5,941 nucleotides of DNA from Acidobacteriota bacterium (GTDB taxonomy: Bacteria; Acidobacteriota; Vicinamibacteria; Vicinamibacterales; Vicinamibacteraceae), in the NCBI GenBank assembly GCA_023427865.1, contig JAEYZV010000673.1:1-5941 (forward strand). The letters are read 5' to 3'. The position numbers and the translations under genes were made by a program. A model generated the notes under the pieces. The model was not told the origin of the DNA. It did no database searches and saw only the letters and a program-made list of their open reading frames with translations. Shown one piece after another: positions 5,468 through 5,941 of the stretch. Position 1 is the stretch's first letter. The number at the start of each line of letters is the position of its first letter.

Positions 5468-5941
5468 ACTCTCCGCTGCAGCCGCTCGACAAGGCGCACT
5501 ACCGCGAACTCGTGCGTCGCGCACTCGCCGAGGATCTCGGCTGGGGCGACGCTACGACGGAGGGCACCATCGACGAGCAGCAGCGCGGCGTCGGCAGGCT
5601 GCTGGCCAAGCAGGCGTGCGTGATCGCGGGCCTCGACGTGTTCGAAGAGACGTTCCTGCAGCTCGACCCGGCGTCGGTGATGGCGCGCCATCGCGTGGAC
5701 GGCGACCTCTGCGAGCCGGGAACGCTCGTGGCGGAGGTCACCGGACGTGCCCGCGCGCTGCTCACGGCGGAACGCACCGCCCTCAACTTCGTACAGCGGC
5801 TCTCGGGCATCGCCACGCTCACGCGTCGGCATGTCGACGCCGCGCGCGGCACGTCGCTCGTCGTCCTCGACACACGCAAGACGACCCCGACCCTTCGCGT
5901 GCTGGAGAAGTACGCGGTGCGTGCCGGCGGCGGCACGAACC
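5464..5941 (+). CDS. nadC: Quinolinate phosphoribosyltransferase (decarboxylating), N-terminal part
   Basis: The frame starts at GTG 5464, which overlaps the valS TGA as GTGA. It is open to the window edge, giving 159 complete codons of a protein usually about 280 residues long. The enzyme converts quinolinate and phosphoribosyl pyrophosphate to nicotinate mononucleotide, CO2 and pyrophosphate in de novo NAD synthesis. The N-terminal open-faced sandwich domain carries A22-E-D-L-G-W-G-D29-A-T-T. The beginning of the barrel domain shows E103-R-T-A-L-N-F-V-Q-R-L-S-G-I-A-T and D136-T-R138-K139-T-T-P, then EKYAVRAGGGTN, which normally leads into the HR of the active site. E103, R104, R138 and K139 correspond to substrate-binding residues known in NadC. 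No other start is plausible, because the conserved EDLG motif begins about 22 residues in and the GTG has a good ribosome binding site. Co-transcription with valS is expected. Whether nadA and nadB, or birA, lie nearby cannot be seen. Confidence 0.96.
   Translation, partial: MNSPLQPLDKAHYRELVRRALAEDLGWGDATTEGTIDEQQRGVGRLLAKQACVIAGLDVFEETFLQLDPASVMARHRVDGDLCEPGTLVAEVTGRARALLTAERTALNFVQRLSGIATLTRRHVDAARGTSLVVLDTRKTTPTLRVLEKYAVRAGGGTN

Noticed and set aside
2852..5524. Very long (890-codon) open frame on the minus strand opposite valS
   Set aside because: It is the complement shadow of valS, whose GC-rich third positions suppress stops on the other strand. The translation is Arg/Ala/Gly-rich without recognisable domains, while the plus strand has clear ValRS motifs throughout.
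1..5941. Search for CRISPR, tRNA, transposase, phage, toxin-antitoxin or defence genes
   Set aside because: No regularly spaced repeat array, cloverleaf or relevant protein motif was seen on either strand. The genes present are metabolic, signalling and housekeeping genes.

Overview
The window is very GC-rich DNA with densely packed genes, most likely from the chromosome of an uncultured or little-studied bacterium. Several features together suggest an Acidobacteriota genome, perhaps Vicinamibacteria-like. These are a methylmalonyl-CoA mutase split into a catalytic and a small cobalamin-binding subunit, a stand-alone response regulator with a long linker and a conserved-looking C-terminal helical tail, a ValRS of the WDDNGLP/RVQNYYGVRCDP type, and GCCGA-rich intergenic repeats. 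This placement is inference; there is no rRNA or other marker to confirm it.

Layout. Positions 1-123 hold the last 40 codons of the mutase catalytic subunit. A 223-bp gap follows, packed with complementary arms and a short tandem repeat that runs almost up to the next start codon. Positions 347-760 encode the separate B12-binding subunit of the same mutase. A membrane-anchored diheme c-type cytochrome lies convergently on the minus strand (772-1767), its stop only 11 bp from the previous stop. A 148-bp divergent region separates it from a response regulator (1916-2770). After an 87-bp gap come valS (2861-5467) and nadC (from 5464, cut by the window end), which overlap by 4 bp.

Functional picture. 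The mutase pair interconverts methylmalonyl-CoA and succinyl-CoA (propionate, odd-chain or branched-chain carbon metabolism). The cytochrome is an electron carrier whose dehydrogenase partner is not visible here. The response regulator has no DNA-binding domain and no kinase next to it. valS and nadC are housekeeping genes that look translationally coupled. I see no CRISPR, transposase, phage, toxin-antitoxin or defence gene.

I found no convincing undescribed system. The points most worth a second look are the structured repeat block between the two mutase subunits, two plausible promoters whose -10 elements sit just upstream of start codons (possible leaderless mRNAs), the C-terminal module of the response regulator, and the atypical ValRS that lacks the usual C-terminal coiled-coil arm.
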